This document shows, in pieces, positions 11,107 through 26,100 of a stretch of 64,000 nt of DNA. The notes beneath the pieces were generated by a model. It made no database searches. It was not told where the DNA came from and saw only the letters and a program-made list of their open reading frames with translations. The stretch spans positions 62,001-126,000 of the forward strand of contig JADHYV010000028.1 in the NCBI GenBank assembly GCA_027604705.1, given 5' to 3'. The stretch comes from Allomyces arbusculus. Lineage: Eukaryota; Blastocladiomycota; Blastocladiomycetes; Blastocladiales; Blastocladiaceae. The translations under genes were made by a program, and so were the position numbers. Every line of letters begins with the position of its first letter. The first letter of the stretch is position 1.

Positions 11107-14100
11107 CTACTTGCTGCCAAACAGCATGCCGACGAGCTTCTTGATGCCCTTCTTCTTCTTGCGCTTGAAGCTGACATCGAACGGCGTCGAGTACTTGCGA
11201 GTCCACAACGCGCCCATATCCTTGTACTCTTGCAGGAGCTCCTCCTTGGACGTGAACCGCGAGAAGTCCATGATCTTGCCAAACTTGAAGACGCAGTACT
11301 TTTGGAACGCAAGCGGGTCGAGCAAGTGGCACCGGTGCGCCAACAAAATGTCGAGGGCGGGCACCAAGTGGTTGGTCGACGAGTTCGTGTCCTTGCGCTG
11401 GTCCTCGAGCAGCCGCATAAACTTGATGTACCGGTCGAGCACCGTTTCGGCCTCCTTGAGCGAGAACGCATTGAAGTGGTCGACCATGTCTTGCGTGAGC
11501 TGCGTCCAGTGGTCTAGCGACCGCACCAGGTCGAGCGACAGCGGCGTGACCACGTTCTGGTAGTAGGCCAGAATCTTGGTCGTAACAATGTCGGCCTTGC
11601 GCTTCAGGTCCTTGCGCTTACCCGAGTACTCCTTTTCGACGGCCGTCTGCAAATAGTCGTGCAAGATCGCGGCGAGATCGAGCTCCTTCCACGGGTTGAT
11701 CACGTCGAGCTCGTGCAGGCGCGCGTCGAGAATCTCGGTAATCGACGTCGAGTGCGTGAAGAAGAGCAGCTTGTGCACCGAGTGCGCAAGCTTGTAGTCG
11801 ATCTTGCCCTTGGCCAAGTTGAGCAGCGTGCCGCCCACATGGCCCTGGCCCTTTTCGGCGAGCGTCAGGTCCTGGACGAGGCGCCACGCCGACAGCGTCG
11901 ACTGCGTCATCCACTTGTCGCAGGCTTTGCAGAAGAGCACGCGCGTGCCGCGGCGCATTTCCGTGTACGGACCGCACTCCCATTCCTGCGCGAAATGGCA
12001 GTAGGGGCACGTGAGCGCCTCGGCCGCTTGCGACGCCGCGTCAAGAATGAACGGCTGCTTGGTGAACGACGTCCACGACTCGGCGTGGCTCGACGGGACA
12101 AATGCAGTCCACGACTCGGCTGACAGCGTGTCCTGGTGCGCGACCAGATACATGGTCACCTTGTCGAGCGGGAACCCGAAGTTGAGCAGCTTGATGTCCC
12201 CCGAAATCCGCACCAAGTCCTCAATATACCGGTGCGGGTCCATGAGGTGCACCATCCACATCATCAGCACGTCGAGCGGCGGCAGCGGCAGCGCGTGGCC
12301 TTCGACCACCGTGTGCTGCATGAGCTCGATGAATTGCACGTAACGCGCCTCGGCGCGGTACCAGAAGAGGTACCGCGCAGCCTCATCGGTTATCTTGAAG
12401 TCGGCGCACTTGAGCAGCGCCTGGCACAGCTGGAAGAAGCTGACGAGCGTGTCGCCGCGCATCGTGAACTCGGGTGCCGGTTCCGAGGCCGCCGTCGTGG
12501 CCGTCGAAACGGCAGACGTGAACGTGGCCACCGACACGGCGCGCGACCGCCGCGCACTCGTGTCGGCCACAAGCTCCTCGGTCGGGATCGGCGGCATGGC
12601 CGGGATCGCGAGCTCGATTGGCGCGGCAATCGGGAACGGCGGCAGCGGGTCGTCGAGCTTGATGAGCGGCACCCACCGCCCAAACCGGCCTTGCACCATG
12701 CGGCGGTAGGGACCCGGGAACAGCAGGTGCGCGGCGTGGCCCGCGTAGATGTGCTGGTCGAGGTCGACAATCGAGTAGAGCGTCGACGTGCCGTTTTGCA
12801 CCACGTCCACGGTCAAGCGCGCGAACTGCTCGTACTTGGCCGAGGCCGCGTCGGGCACGACCTTGCTCGCCTCGTTGAGCAGCTTGCTCATGCGCGCGCG
12901 CCAGACGGGCGCCTGGTGGATGAAGTTAATGTGGAACGGCGCGATGCCACGGTTATTGACACGCAGCTGCTCGAGCGTCGACTGGCGATCGCACGTCGGG
13001 CACTTGAGGTCGCACACTTGTGTCTTGAGCTGCACGATATCGTCCTGGCCAACCGACTGGATCGTCGAGCACGCCGGGCACGAGAGCATGTAAGCCGTCG
13101 CGGCGGTCGCGTGGTGGTAGAGGTAGGGCTCGCCCGTGTACGACTCCCATGCGGCCTCTGACTCGGGGTCAATGTCGCGCTGGTAGTAGCCCACGTCGGC
13201 ATCGAGAATCGAAAAGTCAAGCAACTCGCGCGCGTCCTCTTCGCCAAATAGCGCCACGAGGTCTTGGTAGAACACGTCGGGGAATTGGGCGTGGATGTGG
13301 AACATGAGTGCCACGTCGACGGGCGGAATGAGATGCAGCTGCTTGGTCTCGGACAGCATCGTGAGCCACTTGAGGTACCGCGACTCGGACCGCACCAGCA
13401 GCGCCGGGTCATATGACGTCTCAATTTGCAGCAGCGTGCGCACGAGCGCCCAGTGGCGCTCGATAATGTCGCCGTTGACTTCGGGCGCCTGTGGCGGCTC
13501 CTTCACGACCGAAGACGGCCGCGACCGGACCTTGCGCACTTCGGGCTCAATGAACTTGGGACCGAGCGACGTAAGCAGCTCAACCTCGAGGCCACGGTCC
13601 ACGGAGATACCGCGGTCCACAATCTCCTCGAGCACGGCGGCGCTATCCTCCGCGGCCTTGTCGTCAGCACCAAAGTCGATGTCGCGTGAGACGACCTGCG
13701 CCGACTGATGCGGCGACTGCGGCCGGGTCGGCGGCGGGCTGATGAGCAGCGAGTCGGGCGTGATCGGGTGGGCCAGCAGCGGCATGAAGAAGCTGATCTG
13801 CATGCCAAAGAGGCTCAGCATGGCGCGGCGGAACCGGGCCGGGTGCATGACGTGGACCAAGTGCCCAACGAGCACAGCGTCCGTGTCGGGCTGCACCGAC
13901 CGCAGGTACTTGGACCCGTCCTGTGTGCCAATGATGATCGCCTGCTCGAGCCAAGTCGCGTAACTCGTCCAAATCTCGATCGGCATGAGCTTGGGCACCG
14001 TGCGCACCACGTTCAGGAATGGCTGCGCCTGATTGAGAATCACGGCCGAGAAGGGCGACGAGAGCAGCGGCGTGCGGCAAATCACACACTTGACTGTGGC

Positions 14101-17100
14101 CGGCGTGAGCGCAATCGTCGCGTAGCAGTTGCGGCAATGGTACGTGGTCGAGTTGTTGAGCGTCCACGGCGTGCCCGTCGCGCGCTCCCAGCTGAGAATG
14201 GCCTCGTCTGTCGTGTACGTCGGGTACCGCGTGTACTCGGCGTAGACGTCGTGCAAGTCCTCGTAAATGCGGTTCGAAAACTTGTGAATCTGGTGCACGA
14301 CGGCCACGTCGGGCGGCGGCAGGATTGGGTAAGGCATTGAGAGCCACGACTGGTACCGCTGAATCGCGTTGACAATGTAGATGCGGTTGTTGAACCGCAT
14401 GAGCATTTCGTTGCCGAGCCAAAACTCGCGGAATGCCTCAATGTCGTGCAGCGTGATGAACGACTCGAGCTTGGGCAGCGAGCGACGCTTGGCGGCGACC
14501 TTGTCGTCCAAGTCCTTTGCGTCGTGCACATCAGCGTGATGCACTTTGTTCTTGGGCAATGTGAGCTGGACGTCGCCGTTCTCGACGGGCCGCGGGATCG
14601 CGTCATCGGCCTCAGGCAGACTGCGCAGCGACTCGGCGTCGTGGTCCACGACCATTTCCAGGGGCAGGAAGCCCAGCTTCTGGCCGAATCGCGCAGCCAT
14701 GTACCGGCGGTACTCTTCGACTTGCGACGTGTGGAACACGTGTGCGAGTAATACGTCAGGCGTCAGCGCGGCCGTCGTGAACAGCTCGGCGCGGCGCTTG
14801 GGGCCCGAAATGATGACCGACGTGTCGAGAGCGCGCTGGTACGCAGTGTTGCTCGTGAGCGACAGCTGGGCCTCGGCAAAGACGCGCTGCACCGAAGCAA
14901 ACCGGCGCTCAAGTCGAGATGCAAACTCTTCGCCGTCAAGCGACAGCTCCTGATGGCTCGCAGCCTGCTCGTCGAACACGACCGGCGTCCAGTCTTCGAG
15001 GAGCGATGCCGACAACAGCTGAGTAACGTGTGCAACGTGGTCGGCGCCAATGAGCTGTGCAAGGTCAGTCTCGAAACGGTCGCACATGGACGCGTGCACG
15101 AGAGCCACAAGCTTAACGACTGGCGGCACCTCGGCGGGCGCCTCCTTCGTGCGCAACTCGTTCAAGAACCACATATACGACAGGACCCACGCCATGGACC
15201 AGCCCGCGGCCGCGACCTTGTTGAACGCGGACTGCAAGCCCGACAGGAACTCGAGCGTGAGAGCCGAGTTTTCGGCAGCCTTCTTTTCGGCCACGCTGGC
15301 TTCCTGGGCCTTGGCCTCTTGGGCATCCCAGTGCTCGACGGCAATCTTGACCTGCTTGGCCTTCGAGTCGACCGACGCGACCGTGGGAAGCTGGCGCTCC
15401 AGCACGACCATCTCAACATCGTCGTCCAACTCGCCGGCCGAAACATCAATGAGACGGGCGGGCTTCAGGAAACTCACGACAGCACCAAATCGGCGCGTGG
15501 CAAAGTCGTAGTACTCAGCGCGCTGGGCAACGTGCGCAACATGCACAAACAGGGCCGCCGGCGACAGCGGCACCATTGTGAACAGCTCGTGTGAGCCGTC
15601 CTGCGCGGTCATGAGCACAGCCTCGTCCACGGCGCGCGAGTACTCGGCGACCGCGTCGCTCAGGCTGTTGGCCTTGACCTTGGCAATGAGACTGCGGAGC
15701 AAGCTAAACCGGGCCTCGAGCAGGCGGCGCAACTGCGTCAGATCGACGCTGTTGCCCGAAACGAGCGCGTTGACGTCATTCAAGTACCGCTCGACGTGCG
15801 TTGTGTGCAGCATCGAAACGAGCTCGACTTCCTCGTCGTCATCGTGGCACTCTTGGAGTGCGTCGACGTAGGCCCGCACGTCGTGGTCCGTGATGGTCGC
15901 GACCGACACGAGCAAGGCCACGGCGTGCATGTAGAACCGCACCGCGTCCTCGTACGTGATGATCGTTGATGCCTCGACAAACGACGGGGCGGCCGAGGGC
16001 AGCGCGCGCTCGACGTGGCCATGCTTGGTGGACAGCGACGCCGGGCCGACCTGAACGGCGACGGCTGCCGGCGCGGTACGGATGAGATGCGGCGGGACCT
16101 TGAAGAAGCCGAGAACGTGGCCAAAGTGTGCCAGCGCAAAGTTCTCGTACATGTCGGGCTTGCTCATGTGCGCAACATGAAGCACCCACGCCGCGTCCGA
16201 CAAGGGCGACAACGTGTAGAGCTCCCACTCGCCCTGGCTGTTCTTGAGCGCAAACGCATCGGCGAGAGCACGCTCGTATTCGACCAACGCCGAGGGCAAG
16301 TCTATCTTGCCGACACGCCGCACCACGTCGCGCAGGACGTGCAGACGGGCGTTGAGGCCCACTTGGAACGCGGCGACGGAGATCGGCTCGTGGAACTGGA
16401 TCGCGAGCATGTGGTCGGCGAACTCCTTGGCAAAGGTGGCGTGCACCAAGTGCATTTCCTCGCAGCGCGGTGCCTTGATTGGGTCGCGCAGGTAGGCCTC
16501 AACGTCGCCGACCGTGAAGTCGGAGGCCTCGCGGATCACACGCACGACGTGACTGACCTTGGAGACGGAGACGTAGACGTGGTCCAGCGGGCTGTGCGAT
16601 GGCTTGGTCGACTCGGGCTGCGGCGACAGGTCCGTGATTGCAATCTGGACATGGCCGTGCGCGATCACACGCGACGCCGACTCAAGAACGTTGGCCTCGC
16701 CCGTCTCAGTGAGAACACCGGCCACGGCGCCAAAGCGCTCAAGAGCAAAGTTTTGGTACTCGAGCGGCACCGACGCGTGCGCGGCATGGAGCAGCATGGC
16801 CGCGGGCGACATGGACATGAGCGAGTAGAGCTCCGGCTCCTTTTGCGCGTTGGAAATGACGACGGCGTCGGCAATGGCGCGCTGGTATTCGTAATACGCA
16901 GTAAAGAAGTCGCCCTCTTGTTGGGCGAGGGAGCGCAGGAGAGCGAGACGCGCGTTGAGACGCGAGCAGAACACCGGAAGGTCCAGTGGCTCCTGGAACT
17001 GGAACTTGAGCAGGTCCTTGGCGTGCGTGCCGGCAAACGTGGCATGGACCATGGACAACAGACCCCATTGCGGAGGTTGCTGTTCGACGTATGCCTTGAC

Positions 17101-20100
17101 GTCGCCGAGCGTGAATTGAGCCGGGCCGCGGCGCAACGCGTCCTTGAGTTGGGCCAAGCTCGTCTTGAGGGACGCAGCATCGAGCAGCACGTCAACGGAC
17201 GCATCGCGTGGCACCACTGCCTTCGCGTTTTGCAGCGGCATGGTGAGCGCGTCCACGTCAATGATGACGGCCGAAGCAGACTCTTCTACGACAACGGGCT
17301 TGAACAGCGAGAGCAAATGCTCGAAGCGGTCCGACAGGAACCACTCGTACTGGTCGACACGGGTCATATGTAGAATGTGGGCAAGCAGGCACCCGTCTGT
17401 GATCGGCATGAGTGTGTAGAGCTCCTCGCTGCCATCCTCGTGCTTGACAACAACCGCGTCGTCCATGGCGCGCTGGTAGTCCTTGGCCGCCGTCGCTAGG
17501 TCGGCGTGAGCAACAATTCGCTCGACCGCGGCCAAACGGTGCTTGACGAGCGTGTAGATCTCGTGAATGTTCACCTGCGCGTCGCACACTATGGCCTTGA
17601 TGTCCCAGCTGTACCGTTCCGGGAAAGTCTGGTGCAGGACAGCAATCAGACGCGTCACGGCCGGGAGCGACTCGACCGCGTCCAAATGGCCCAGCGTGGC
17701 ATACACAGTCTCAATGTACTCGTTGACGTCGGTCAGACGAATGTGCGGCACGCACTTGAGCAGCGCCTGCAAACCCTCGTGGAACTGCATAATGTCATCG
17801 GTCGATACGAGCTGAGCAGCCCGCTCGGCGATCGTGGCCGAGGTCGTCGGAACTTGGACCAGCTGGCCAAGTTCAACGTCTTGGAGAGCGGCGCCAAACT
17901 CACCTTGGAACCAAGCTGGGAAATCGGCGGCAGAGGCACTGAGCATGAACCAGCCCAAACGAATGTGCGAGTCCACGAGCTTGAGCGAGTATAGAGTGAA
18001 CGCGCCGTCCTCGCTGCGAATGGGCGTCGCACCTTCGACGAAGTGAGCGACCGCCTGGCGAATGGCCTCGAGATCGGCCGGCGACGTCGATGCAGCCACG
18101 TCCAGCACGTCCACAAAGTGCGAGACGGCGGCATCGAAATTAACGTCCAAGTATGACACGTCAGCCTGGACCGGGACAGCGTTGATCGAGAGACCCGTCA
18201 CGCGCTTCCAAGCATCCTTGTTGGCCGACTTGATGGGTTCCAACATGGAGCGAATGAGCGGGAGCTCGACCGACTTGAGGACGGCCGTGCGGCGCGCCGC
18301 ATCAGGAATCAGGACGGCCATGTCGCGAGCAAACGCGGACGCGTTGGCCATGTGAGCCTGCATCAGCAGCGCAACGTCGACGGGCAAAGCAAAGTTCAAA
18401 TCGCGAGCGGGTGCCGACGCGGCCGAGTGCAAGAACTTGACGTAGCGGCGAACCGACAGGTCCAAGCCGGCCGGATCGGCCAGACGCGCCATAAGCGAGG
18501 TGTGCTCGGCCAAGAATGCCTGAGTGCGGTGCAACTGCTTGAGCAGCTTGGCCGACAAGTACTTGGCAAACGACAGTTTGCTGAACTTGGCCTGCTTCTC
18601 AACGGGCATTTCGGCTGTGTCGAGCGACACGAGGACCTTGACCACCGCGTTCTTCTTGACGGACGTCGACGAAGCCAAGGCCGTGACGGGCACGCCGAAT
18701 GACTGCATGAACCAACGTTGGTACTTTGCCGGGCAACTCGTGGCCAGAACATGGCCAACCTTGGTGGCCACAGTTGGCGTCGCAATCGAATGCAGCTCCT
18801 GCTTGCCATCGGCCAAGGTCACGACCATGGACTTCGCCATGTAGTTGGCGTACTCTTGGCGGATCTGAGCACCCGACACGCGCACCGAGCCAAGAATCGA
18901 CTCGACGAACGCGGGCAGAGCAGCAACGAGGTCCACAGATACAGGCGCGTGCGCCACGGCTGAACGGCTCCGGTTGAACGACTTTGCGGCTTCCTGGACG
19001 GTCAAAACGTAAGGCTCATGCGTGGCAATCCCCCACTGCGACTGCATTTCGGCGGTCGCAGGCTCCATCGATACCGACTGGAAGAGCGGCGATTCCTTGC
19101 CCAAAATGCGCGCGACCGCCGCGCTGTCTTTGGTGAAGGCGGCAACATCGCGCGCAAAGTACTCAGGCGACGCCATGTGCACCTGCATCAAGAGGGCCAC
19201 GTCAGCCGGTGGAACGACGGCGGCAGCGTCCGCCGACGTCGCCATGGCCTTGAGGTATGAAATGTAACGGCGCTCTGCGGCCACCAGGTACGCCTCGTTG
19301 GCGAGATGGGCCTTGACGTCGGGCTTGGCCAGGTACTTGGCAATGACGTGCGACTGGCGCACGAGCGCGTCCGAAACAGGCTCGTAGCTCGCAAGGTCCT
19401 CGGCCGGCTGCACAACCGCAAACGACTTGGGAATTTGAAGCGACGAGCCGAGTTGCGAGACCTTGACGCGGAACTGCTCTTGGAACCAGGCCTGGTACGC
19501 GGCCGGATGAGCGCTGTGCATGAGCGTTGCGACCTTGACATAGTCGGTGGTGGGCTGGAACGAGTACAACGACCGGGTGCCAGCCTCATTTTGCATGACA
19601 ATGGCTGACTCCACAAACTGGGCGTACGTCTGGCGGATGGCGACAATATCACCCACAGCCTGCTCAGCGGCCAGTTGCAGAGCTTCGAGCAACAGCGGCA
19701 CATTCTCCGACAGGTCAAACACCACATCGACCGCGGTGGCCGTCGTGGGCTCAGTAGCATCAAATGACAGACCGGTCGCGCGCTCCCACTGAGCACGGGC
19801 CTTGGACGAAGCCGTACCGAGAATCGATTGGACCAGGGGCACTTCGACCGAGGCGAGGAACTGCGTCCGTTGCGCGGGCGAGGCAATGAGCTGCTCCATG
19901 TACCACTCGAACGCGGCTGGGTTGGCCATAAGGGCCTGCATAATCAGCGCAACGTCGAGCGGCAGCACGAGTTCAGACGGGACGGTCTTGGTCGCAGCAA
20001 TAGCCTGGATAAACCGCAGGAAGCGCACATTTGCGTGCGCAAGAGCGGCAGGCTCAAGCAAGTGCAGCAGCACGTCTTCATGCTCTTGGAAGAATTCATG

Positions 20101-23100
20101 CACCGCGTGCAGCTGCTTGAGCAGCTTGGTCGACAGGAACTTGGCAAACGCAATCTTGCTAAACTGGGCCGAAGTCCCATTGTGCTGCTCAGCGTCCTCG
20201 AGCATAACTGTCACCTTGATCAGCTCGTGGTCGGCAGCACGAATCGGCGGCGCGAGCGCGCTCACGGGCACGCCAAAAGTGTTGCGGAACCAAATCTGGT
20301 ACTGCTCAGGGTGGCCCGTGCAGATCACATGGCCAACCGCTGACGCGGCTGTGGGCGTGGCAATCGAGTGCAGCTCAAGCGTGCCATTAGCCAAAGTCAT
20401 GAGCGTCGATTTGGCGACCGCATTCGTGTAGTCTGTGCGGACAGTTTCAGCAGTCACATTGACAGAGCCCGAGACTGACGCAACAAAGGACGGAAGCGCC
20501 AGCACTAAGTTCATGGAAACTGGCGAGCGACCCTTGGCGCGCACAACCACCTTGGCGGCCTCGTGGATTGTGAGGACGAACGGCTCGTGCGTCTCCTTGC
20601 CCCACTTGGCCTGCATTTCGGCCGGCATCGGCTCGCTGGTGATGGCGCGGTGGAATGGCATAGCCTTGCCCATAATGCGTTGACGAGCAGCCTTGTTGGC
20701 AGCAAACGCGTCAATGTCGCGGGCAAAGACGGCGGGCGAAGCCATGTGAACCTGCATCATGAGCGCGACGTCTGCTGGTGGAATGAGCGAACCCGCTTCC
20801 GGCGACGTATTGAGGGCCTTGAGGTAGGTCACGTAGCGGCGCTCCGCGGCGGCAAGGTAGGTGCGGTTGGCCAAATGAGCCTTGACATCGGTCTTGGTCA
20901 GGTACTTGGCCATGACCTGCACTTGGCGGACAGACGCATCCGTGACAAGCTCGTCATTGCTGCGGGCCTGCTGGTCGAAAATAGTCGACACGTTGGCGCC
21001 AAATTCGGTCTTGAACCACAGTTGGTACGCGGCCGGGTGCGCCGTGTGCATGAGCTCACCGACACGGGCTAACATATTGGCCGGCTCGAGGAAATAGAGC
21101 GACGAGCGACCCTCTTCGTCGTGCATGATGATGCCCGTGTCGACGTGGCGAGTGTAAGCCTTGCGCACCAACTCGACGTCCGAAACCTGAGCCGTGAGCG
21201 CGAGCGCGTCCATGAACTTGGGGAGCGCTGCCGCGAAATTGCACGACAGCGACATGTTCGCGAACGTGTCAGCAGGAGTCGTATTTTCGTTGTCCAGACC
21301 AGTGAGCTGGGTCCAGGCACGGATCGCTTTGGGCGTCTCAAGTTCGGTGATGGTGCGAACGAGCGGCACCTTGACGGCCTCAAGCAGACGCACGCGCTGA
21401 GCGACAACCGGGACAATCATTTCCAAATCGCGCTCAAACGCAACCGGCTCGGCCATGTGCGCGTGCATGAGCAGCGCCACGTCCGCGGGGACCACCGCGG
21501 TCGCGGCCAGGTCGGGCGACTGTGCGGCCGATTGCAGGAACTTGAGGTAGCGGCGAGTCGAAATGGCTAGCACATCGGCCTGCTGGAATTGCATGATGAG
21601 TTCGGGCTCCTCAGACAGCGCTGCGTGCACCTGCTGCAGCTGACGAAGCAGCTTGGCCGAGAGGTACTTGGCAAACGCGAGTTTACTGTACTTTGGTGTC
21701 GCGTCGGCCTTGTGCTCGTCGGCGTCAAGGGAGACCATGACCTTGACGTACTCGGCCGTGTGCGTGGGTGCCGGTGGCGCGAGTTTGGTGATCGAGACGC
21801 CGTACGTCGTGTCAAACCACGTTTGATGCTGCAGCGGCCGGCCAGTCGAGATGATGCAACCAATCCGGGACGCGGGAGTGGTTGATGCAATCGACACCAG
21901 CTCCTGATCACCATCGGCGAGCGTCACGACAAACGACTTGCTAGTCCAGTTATTGTGGTCGGCCGTGATCTGATCGGCCGTGACCTTAGTCGAAGCCATG
22001 ACGGTCTCAACAAACTGCGGCAGCACCAATGAAAGGTCGACCGAAATGGGCGCGGTGCGCTTGTATGCCTGGCTGGCCGTGAGCGCGTGGTTGGCGTCAT
22101 TGGCAGTGAGCACAAACGGTTCGTGCGTAATGCGACCCCACTTGGCCTGCATATCGGCGTTCAGCGGCTCTGCGGCCACCGACTTGAAGAACGGTGCTGT
22201 CTTATCCATGATGCGCTGGTAAGCCTCGTTGTTGCTCGCAAACGCACGCATGTCTCGCACGAAGGCGGGCGCGAGAGCCATGTGCAGCTGCATCATCAAC
22301 GCCACATCAGCTGGCGGAATGACGGCGTCAGTCTCGGGCGCCGTGTTCAGAGCATGGAGGTACGCGACATAACGGCGCTCGGCGGCCATAAGGTAGGCCT
22401 TGCTGGCAAGGTGAGCCTTGACGTCGGCACGCGACAGGTACTTCGCCATGACCTGCACCTCGCGAACCGTCTTGTCCGAAATAAGCGCATCGTGACCACG
22501 AGGTTCAGCATTGATGAGAGTCGAGACCTTGGCGCCAAACTCCTCATGGAACCACTCCTGGTACGCGGTCGGGTGGGCCGTGTGCATGAGTTCTCCGATA
22601 CGCGCAAGTGCGTCGGCCGGCTCCAGGAAGTAGAGCGACGCGAAACCGGCTTCGTCGTGCATAATGATGCCCGTGTCGACGTGGCGAGCGTAGGCCTTGC
22701 GCACCGACTCGATATCGGAGACCTGCACGGTGAGCGCGAGCGCGTCCATGAATTTGGCGAGGGCCGCCGCAAAGTTGCACGACAGCGACACTTCCACGAA
22801 CGACTCGGCGGGAACGTCGTTCTCCTCGTCGAGACCCGTGAGCTGAGTCCAGGAGCGGATTGACTTAGGCGTTTCCAGCTCCGTGATCGTGCGCACCAGC
22901 GGCACCTTGACAGCCTCAAGCAGACGCACACGCTGAGCAGCGACTGGAATGAGTTTCTCGAAATCGAGCTCGAAAGCAGCCGCATCCGTCATATGCACGT
23001 GCATGAGCAGCGCGACGTCGGCGGGAACGACCGCGGCCGCGGCGAGTTCTGGTGACTGAGCGGCCGACTGCACGAACTTGAGGTAGCGGCGCGTCGTATA

Positions 23101-26100
23101 CGCAAGCGCGGCCGGCTGCTGGAACTGCGTGATGAGTTCGGGTTCCTCGGACAGCGCTGCGTGCACCTGCTGCAGCTGACGGAGCAGCTTGGCCGAGAGG
23201 TACTTGGCAAACGCGATCTTGCTGTACTTGGGGGCAGCGTCAGCCTTCTTCTCCTCGGCATCGAGCGAGACCGTGACAATGACATGGTTGGCCGTCTGTT
23301 CGTCCTTGGGCGGTGCGAGCGCAGCGATTGGGACACTGTACGTGGTCTCAAACCACGCTTGGTGCTGCAGCGGCCGGCCAGTCGAAATCACGCAACCAAT
23401 CCGAGATGTCGGCGTGACTGACGCGATCGATGCCAGCTCCTGCGTGCCATCGGCAAGGGTCACAACAAACGACTTGTTGGTCCAGTTGCTGTGAGCAGCC
23501 TTGACCTGCGCAGCCGTGACCGTCGTCGAGGCCATGACGGTCTCGACAAACTGCGGCAGCACCAATGAAAGGTCAAACGAAATCGGCGACATGCGCTTGT
23601 ACGCCTGGCTCGCGGTGAGCGCACGGTTGGCGTCATAGGCCGTGAGCACGAAGGGCTCGTGGGTGATGCGACCCCACTTGGCCTGCATGTCAGCGTTCAG
23701 CGGCTCTGCAGCCACGGACTTGAAGAACGGCGCTGTCACGGCCATGATGCGCTGGAAGGCCTCCTCGTTGCGCGCGAATGCGCGCATGTCGCGCACGAAC
23801 GCGGGCGCGAGCGCCATGTGCATTTGCATCATCAGCGCCACATCGGCCGGCGGGATCACCTCGGCCGATTCGGGCGTCGTGTCGAGAGCGTTGAGGTACG
23901 CGACGTAACGGCGCTCGGCCGCCATGAGGTACGCCTTGTTGGCGAGATGAGCCTTGACATCGGCGCGCGAGAGGTACTTGGCTCCGACCTGCACTTCGCG
24001 AACCGTCTTGTCCGAAATGAGCCGGTCGTGCGCATCGACATGACCCTCGGAAAGCGTCGACACTCTGGCGCCAAACGCCTCTTCGAACCACGATTGGTAT
24101 GCGGCTGGGTGCGCCGCGTGCATGAGTTCGCCGATACGGGCAAACACGTCAGCCGGTTCAAGGAAGTAGAGCGACGCGGAGCCCACTTCGTCGTGCATAA
24201 TGATGCCCGTGTCGACGTGGCGAGCGTAGGACTTGCGCACCGTCTCAATGTCCGAGACCTGCGTGGTCAGGGCGAGCACATCCATGAGCTTGGCGAGGCT
24301 GGCCGGGAAGTTGCAGACCAGCGTCACACCCGTGAACTCGTCGGCGGGAACATCATTCTCCTCGTCGAGACCCGTGAGCTCCGTCCACGCACGGATCGCC
24401 TTCGGCGTCTCGAGTTCGGTGATCGTGCGCACGAGTGGCACCTTGACGGCGTCGAGAAGGCATGCACGCTGAGCAGCGATCGGCACTAATTTTTCGAGAT
24501 CGTGCTCAAACGCAGCGGGATCGGCCACATGCACGAGCATCAGCAGCGCCACGTCGGCAGGAACGACCGCAGCTGCCGCGAGCACCGGCGACTGTGCGGC
24601 CGACTGCACGAACTTGAGGTAACGGCGCGTCGTGTACGCGAGCGCGGCTGGCTGCTGGAACAGCATGATGAGTTCGGGCTCTTCGGACAGCGCTGCGTGC
24701 ACCTGCTGCAGCTGACGGAGCAGCTTGGCCGAGAGGCACTTGGCAAACGCAAGCTTACTATACTTGGGCGTGGCATCGACATTCTTTTTGGTGGTGTCGA
24801 GCGCGACCGTGACCTTGACGGACCCGGCCGTCTTCTCGGGCACGGCCGGCGCTAGTTTGGTCATCGGGACGCCGTAGGTGGTCTCGAACCACGCCTGGTG
24901 CTGCAGCGGGCGGCCAGTCGAAATAACGCAGCCAATTCGGGACACCGGCGTGGCCGGCTTGATCGACGCGAGCTCCTGCATGCCATCGGCAAGCGTCACA
25001 ACGACCGCTTTGTTGGCCCAATTGTCGTGTTCGGCCTCAACTTGCGCAGCCGTGACCTTCGTCGAAGCCATGACCGTCTCGACAAACTGCGGAAGGACGA
25101 AGGCAAGTTCGACCGAAATGGGCGAAGTGCGCTTGTATGCCTGGCTGGCCGTGAGCGCACGGTTGGCGTCGTTGGCCGTGAGAACAAACGGCTCGTGCGT
25201 GATCCGGCCCCACATGGCCTGCAGGTCAGCGTTCAACGGTTCCGCGGCCACCGACTTGAAGAACGGTGCTGTCACAGCCATAATGCGCTGGTACGCGCTC
25301 TCATCACGCGCAAATGCGTGCATGTCGCGCACAAATGCCGGGGCGAGCGCCATGTGCAGCTGCATCATGAGCGCGACATCAGCAGGCGGAAAGATGGCGG
25401 TGGCCTCGGGCGTCGCGTTGAGCGCATTGAGGTACGCGACGTAACGACGCTCTGCGGCGTCCAGGTACGCCTTGTTGGCGAGATGAGCCTTGACATCGGC
25501 GCGCGAGAGATACTTGGCACCAATCTGCACTTCACGAAGCGTGGCCTCGTTGATGACCGCGTCCTCAGCACCGTCAGCCACATCGACCGACGGAATCGCA
25601 AACAGGGTCCCGACGTGACCAAACTGCGTCTGACACTCGGCCTCGTACCCGGCCGAAAGGACGTGGTCAATGTGCGCGAGCGCGTGCTCGGGCGAAAACA
25701 TGAAACTGTAGAGCTGCTTGCCGTGCGCCTCGGTCATGGCAAGCGCGTTGGTGAAGGCGCGGCGGTACGAAATGGACGGCGTGGCGACGTGGTCGTGGAC
25801 GGCCTTGGTGATGATGGCGACGAGCGACGGCAGGTTCTTCTCGAGACGAGCAAGACGAGCCGACGACGACGCAGTCACGGTTGAGTAGGACGAATCGACG
25901 TGATCGGCCGACAGCGCGGCACGCGCAGCATGGATCGTGGCCTCGACCTTGGCGGCCGGAACCAGCCGGCCAATGTCACGCTTGAACTCGACGGGCGAGA
26001 GCATGTGCGCGACCAGCACGAGCGCGACGGGTGCCGTAAGAGCGGAGGGCTTGTTGCTGGCCAGGGCCTGAATGTACCGCACGTACTGGGCAACGGCTGC

